DNA of 64,000 nucleotides from Clostridium_X cadaveris (lineage in GTDB: Bacteria > Bacillota > Clostridia > Clostridiales > Clostridiaceae), in NCBI RefSeq assembly GCF_039521325.1, contig NZ_BAAACD010000045.1. One strand, 5' to 3'. The notes below the pieces were generated by a model that was given only the letters and a program-made list of their open reading frames with translations, did not search any database and had not been told where the DNA came from. How positions within the stretch are numbered: the stretch's first letter is position 1; every line of letters begins with the position of its first letter. Shown here piece after piece: positions 61,601 through 64,000 of the stretch. A program made the position numbers and the translations under genes.

Positions 61601-64000
61601 TTAATTTAAAATTTTAATATTTTCTTCGCCAAAAACTTTTCGTAGTTCTTCCATTAAGTCAGAGTCTGCATCCACCCAAAAGTCTTTGCTGAGCATATAT
61701 TTTTGTTTTTCCTTTCTGGAAAAAATGAAAAGTGGAGTTAATCCCTTATGTTTCTCACATATAAACCTCAATTTATTTTTTATTGAAGCAAATTCCTTAT
61801 ATTCAGGTATAGCTATATATAATTTTTGACTATCTACTTTCTCTAATGGATATATATTCTCGCATATAACTTTTGGAAGTTCATCTTCTTTTAATGATAA
61901 TCTTCCTTCTATGACTACCATCTCATCTACCTGAAGAAGAGTCATCAGCTTATCATAAGCTTTTGGAAATACTATGCACTCCAAATCTCCAGTCAGATCT
62001 TCTAATCTAAGAAATGCCATCATAGAATTATTTCTTGTTATTTTTCGATTTACTTCTGAGAGTATTCCTCCGACTTTAACTCTTTGATTATCCTGTATGG
62101 ACGCTTCAATTTCTTTTACTACATTAGTGGATGTCACAATGGCTTCATCTTCTTCTAATGTCATCCCGCCAAAATACTCGTTATATTCTTCCATTATTTT
62201 ACCTAAAGTTATTGATGTCTGAAACTTTAAGCTGCTTTCATAATCATCTAAAGGATGACCGGTTATATAAAGTCCTGTCATTTCTTTTTCCATAGCAAGC
62301 TTATATTTTTTTTCAAATTCTTTTATGTTTGGAAATGGAATTGTAGTTGTAGTCTCTACTTCTTCATTTCCACCAAATAAGCTCATCTGACCCTCTATAT
62401 TTCTTTTTTTCTGACCTGCTATTCCATCCATTATTTTTTCATAAACTGCAAGCATTTGAGACCTATATACTTTAAATCCATCTAATGCTCCAGCTTTGAT
62501 TAAGCTTTCTATAGCTCTCTTATTTACAGTTCCAAGATCTACTTTGTTACAAAAATCATACAGGCTTTTGAAACGTCCTTTTGAGTTTCTTGCCTCTACT
62601 ATAGATTCTACAACATTAAATCCAACATTTTTTATAGCTCCAAGACCAAACCTTATAGTGTCTCCTTTAACAGTGAACTTTGTATAACTCTCGTTAATGT
62701 CTGGTGGAAGTACTTGTATTCCAAGGCTTTCTGCAAATGCTATATAGTAAGCAGCCTTTTCATTCTGACCCATTATACTATTCAGCATGGCAGCTATAAA
62801 CTCTACAGGATAATATCTCATAAGATATCCAGTCTCATATCCTACAACAGCATAAGCCGCAGCATGAGATTTATTGAATGCATAGCTTGCAAAGTCCATC
62901 ATCTGATCAAAGATTTGATTTGCTGCTTCAGGAGATATTCCATTCCTAACACAACCTGGGACCTCAACAGTACCATCCTCATTTACTATCCCATTTATGA
63001 AATTTTTTCTTTCCTCTTCCATAACCTTGTGCTTTTTCTTGGACATAGCTCTTCTAACAAGGTCACTTCGTCCCATAGAGTATCCAGCAAGTTTTCTAAC
63101 TATCTCCATAACTTGCTCTTGATACACCATAACACCATATGTTACATTAAGTATGCTTTCAAGCTCTGGAGTTTCGTAAGTTACTGAATCAGGATTTCTC
63201 TTCCCCTCTATATACCTAGGAATTTCCGCCATTGGTCCTGGTCTGTACAAACTTATTCCAGCTATTATATCCTCTAGATTGTCAGGTTTAAGTTCCTTCA
63301 TGAAAGATGTCATTCCTGGAGATTCCAGCTGGAATACTCCTACAGTCTTTCCTTCACCAATCATTTTATATACCTTAGGGTCATCAAAGCCTAAATCATC
63401 AAGATTGATTTTTATCCCTCGGTTTTCTTCTATCATCTCTATAGCATTTCTCATTACAGTAAGAGTTCTAAGTCCCAAGAAGTCCATCTTTAAAAGCCCA
63501 AGCTCTTCTAATGTTCCCATAGGGAATTGAGTAACTACCATTTCTTCGTTTCTCTGAAGCGGTACATAGGACACTAATGGTTGTGACGCAATTACAACAC
63601 CTGCTGCATGAGTTGATGTATGCCTAGGAAGTCCTTCAAGGCTTCTGCTCACATCTATAAGTTCCTTTATTCTCATGTCTCCATCATAAAGATCCTTAAG
63701 TTCTTTATTCATATCTAGAGCTTTATCTATAGTTATATTAAGCACTGATGGTATCATCTTTGCTACTTTATCTACTTCTCCGTAGGAATAATTCATAGCT
63801 CTTCCTACATCTCTGATACATCCTCTTGCTGCCATAGTACCAAAAGTTATTATCTGTGATACATTGTCTGCACCATATTTTCTTACAACGTAGTCTATAA
63901 CTTCCTGTCTTCTTTCATAACAGAAGTCACTATCTATATCTGGCATACTAACTCTCTCTGGGTTTAGGAATCTCTCAAAGATAAGTCCATATTTGATAGG
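61601..64000 (-). CDS. dnaE: DNA polymerase III subunit alpha (N-terminal part outside window)
   Basis: 799 residues visible; the frame continues past the right edge, so the visible VSMPDIDSDF Met is internal. PDIDSDF is the second catalytic Asp motif of the C-family polymerase. Others: LPRHTSTHAAGVVIAS, FMDFLGLRTLTVM-type (LLKMDFLGLRTL), SLYRPGPMAEIPRYIEGK, YQEQVMEIVRKLAGYSMGRSDLVRRAMSKKKHKVM, SHAAAYAVVGYETGYLMRYYPVEFIAAML and a C-terminal OB fold (VKVGGILSEVNRKITRNNSMMAFLRLEDL). DnaE type, not PolC. Complete gene extends to the right. Confidence 0.97.
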   Translation of the reverse strand, partial: PIKYGLIFERFLNPERVSMPDIDSDFCYERRQEVIDYVVRKYGADNVSQIITFGTMAARGCIRDVGRAMNYSYGEVDKVAKMIPSVLNITIDKALDMNKELKDLYDGDMRIKELIDVSRSLEGLPRHTSTHAAGVVIASQPLVSYVPLQRNEEMVVTQFPMGTLEELGLLKMDFLGLRTLTVMRNAIEMIEENRGIKINLDDLGFDDPKVYKMIGEGKTVGVFQLESPGMTSFMKELKPDNLEDIIAGISLYRPGPMAEIPRYIEGKRNPDSVTYETPELESILNVTYGVMVYQEQVMEIVRKLAGYSMGRSDLVRRAMSKKKHKVMEEERKNFINGIVNEDGTVEVPGCVRNGISPEAANQIFDQMMDFASYAFNKSHAAAYAVVGYETGYLMRYYPVEFIAAMLNSIMGQNEKAAYYIAFAESLGIQVLPPDINESYTKFTVKGDTIRFGLGAIKNVGFNVVESIVEARNSKGRFKSLYDFCNKVDLGTVNKRAIESLIKAGALDGFKVYRSQMLAVYEKIMDGIAGQKKRNIEGQMSLFGGNEEVETTTTIPFPNIKEFEKKYKLAMEKEMTGLYITGHPLDDYESSLKFQTSITLGKIMEEYNEYFGGMTLEEDEAIVTSTNVVKEIEASIQDNQRVKVGGILSEVNRKITRNNSMMAFLRLEDLTGDLECIVFPKAYDKLMTLLQVDEMVVIEGRLSLKEDELPKVICENIYPLEKVDSQKLYIAIPEYKEFASIKNKLRFICEKHKGLTPLFIFSRKEKQKYMLSKDFWVDADSDLMEELRKVFGEENIKILN

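Noticed and set aside
62714..63187. 157-residue plus-strand open frame
   Set aside because: It lies opposite dnaE coding sequence with clear polymerase motifs.

Overview
The window is AT-rich and Gram-positive in style: strong purine-rich ribosome binding sites, intrinsic terminators after most operons, and anaerobic enzymes throughout (anaerobic sulfite reductase, radical SAM enzyme, Etf-linked dehydrogenase). The dnaE-pfkA-pyk order, asrABC, a CxxCxxxxC-tailed ThiC and an LPXTG wall protein point to Clostridium or a close relative. The species cannot be fixed from this stretch. No tRNA, rRNA or CRISPR array was seen.

Layout. 1-1.5 kb: the end of a SoxB-like metallophosphatase and a DsrE-family protein. 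1.6-9.2 kb: a five-gene glycerol-phosphate/ether-lipid-like redox operon (GlpA-like enzyme with [2Fe-2S] domain, second flavoprotein, DUF1667, FGGY kinase, alkyl-DHAP-synthase-like flavoenzyme) with a divergent TetR regulator and a clear palindromic operator. 9.3-10.8 kb: thiC under a TPP riboswitch. 11-16.2 kb: a hydrosulfide-channel-like FNT gene plus asrABC, flanked by two Crp/Fnr regulators. 17.4-18.8 kb: a hemerythrin/DUF1858 stress operon that shares an exact operator with the second Crp/Fnr gene. 19-24.3 kb: an SDR and a 935-residue fusion (OYE, FAD/NAD and acetoacetate-decarboxylase-like domains), with a divergent PucR-type regulator. 24.4-30.2 kb: an orphan radical SAM enzyme, then a two-component system, a putative metallopeptidase and a damaged ABC exporter.

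30.4-42.9 kb is the metabolic centrepiece: two allantoinases, two M20 amidohydrolases, ureidoglycine aminohydrolase, an NCS1 permease, and, unusually, a DAO-family flavoprotein with its own EtfAB, behind a separately terminated PucR regulator. It reads as an anaerobic allantoin pathway in which an oxidation step (or a reduction of glyoxylate) is coupled to electron-transferring flavoprotein; no ureidoglycolate dehydrogenase or oxamate carbamoyltransferase gene is present.

43.1-51.1 kb: an XRE/membrane-protein pair, then a VanRS-like two-component operon convergent with a five-gene nickel/peptide-type ABC importer; both promoters carry the same TTAGT-N4-ACTAA palindrome. 51.3-55.5 kb: an Mga-like regulator whose 3' end runs into an IS256-family element whose transposase has lost its first catalytic Asp, then an LPXTG protein with an internal duplication. 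55.6-56.5 kb is non-coding and holds decayed reading frames. 56.6-64 kb is conserved core: RlmCD-type rRNA methyltransferase, DUF1540 protein, a possible small RNA, pyk, pfkA and the 3' part of dnaE.
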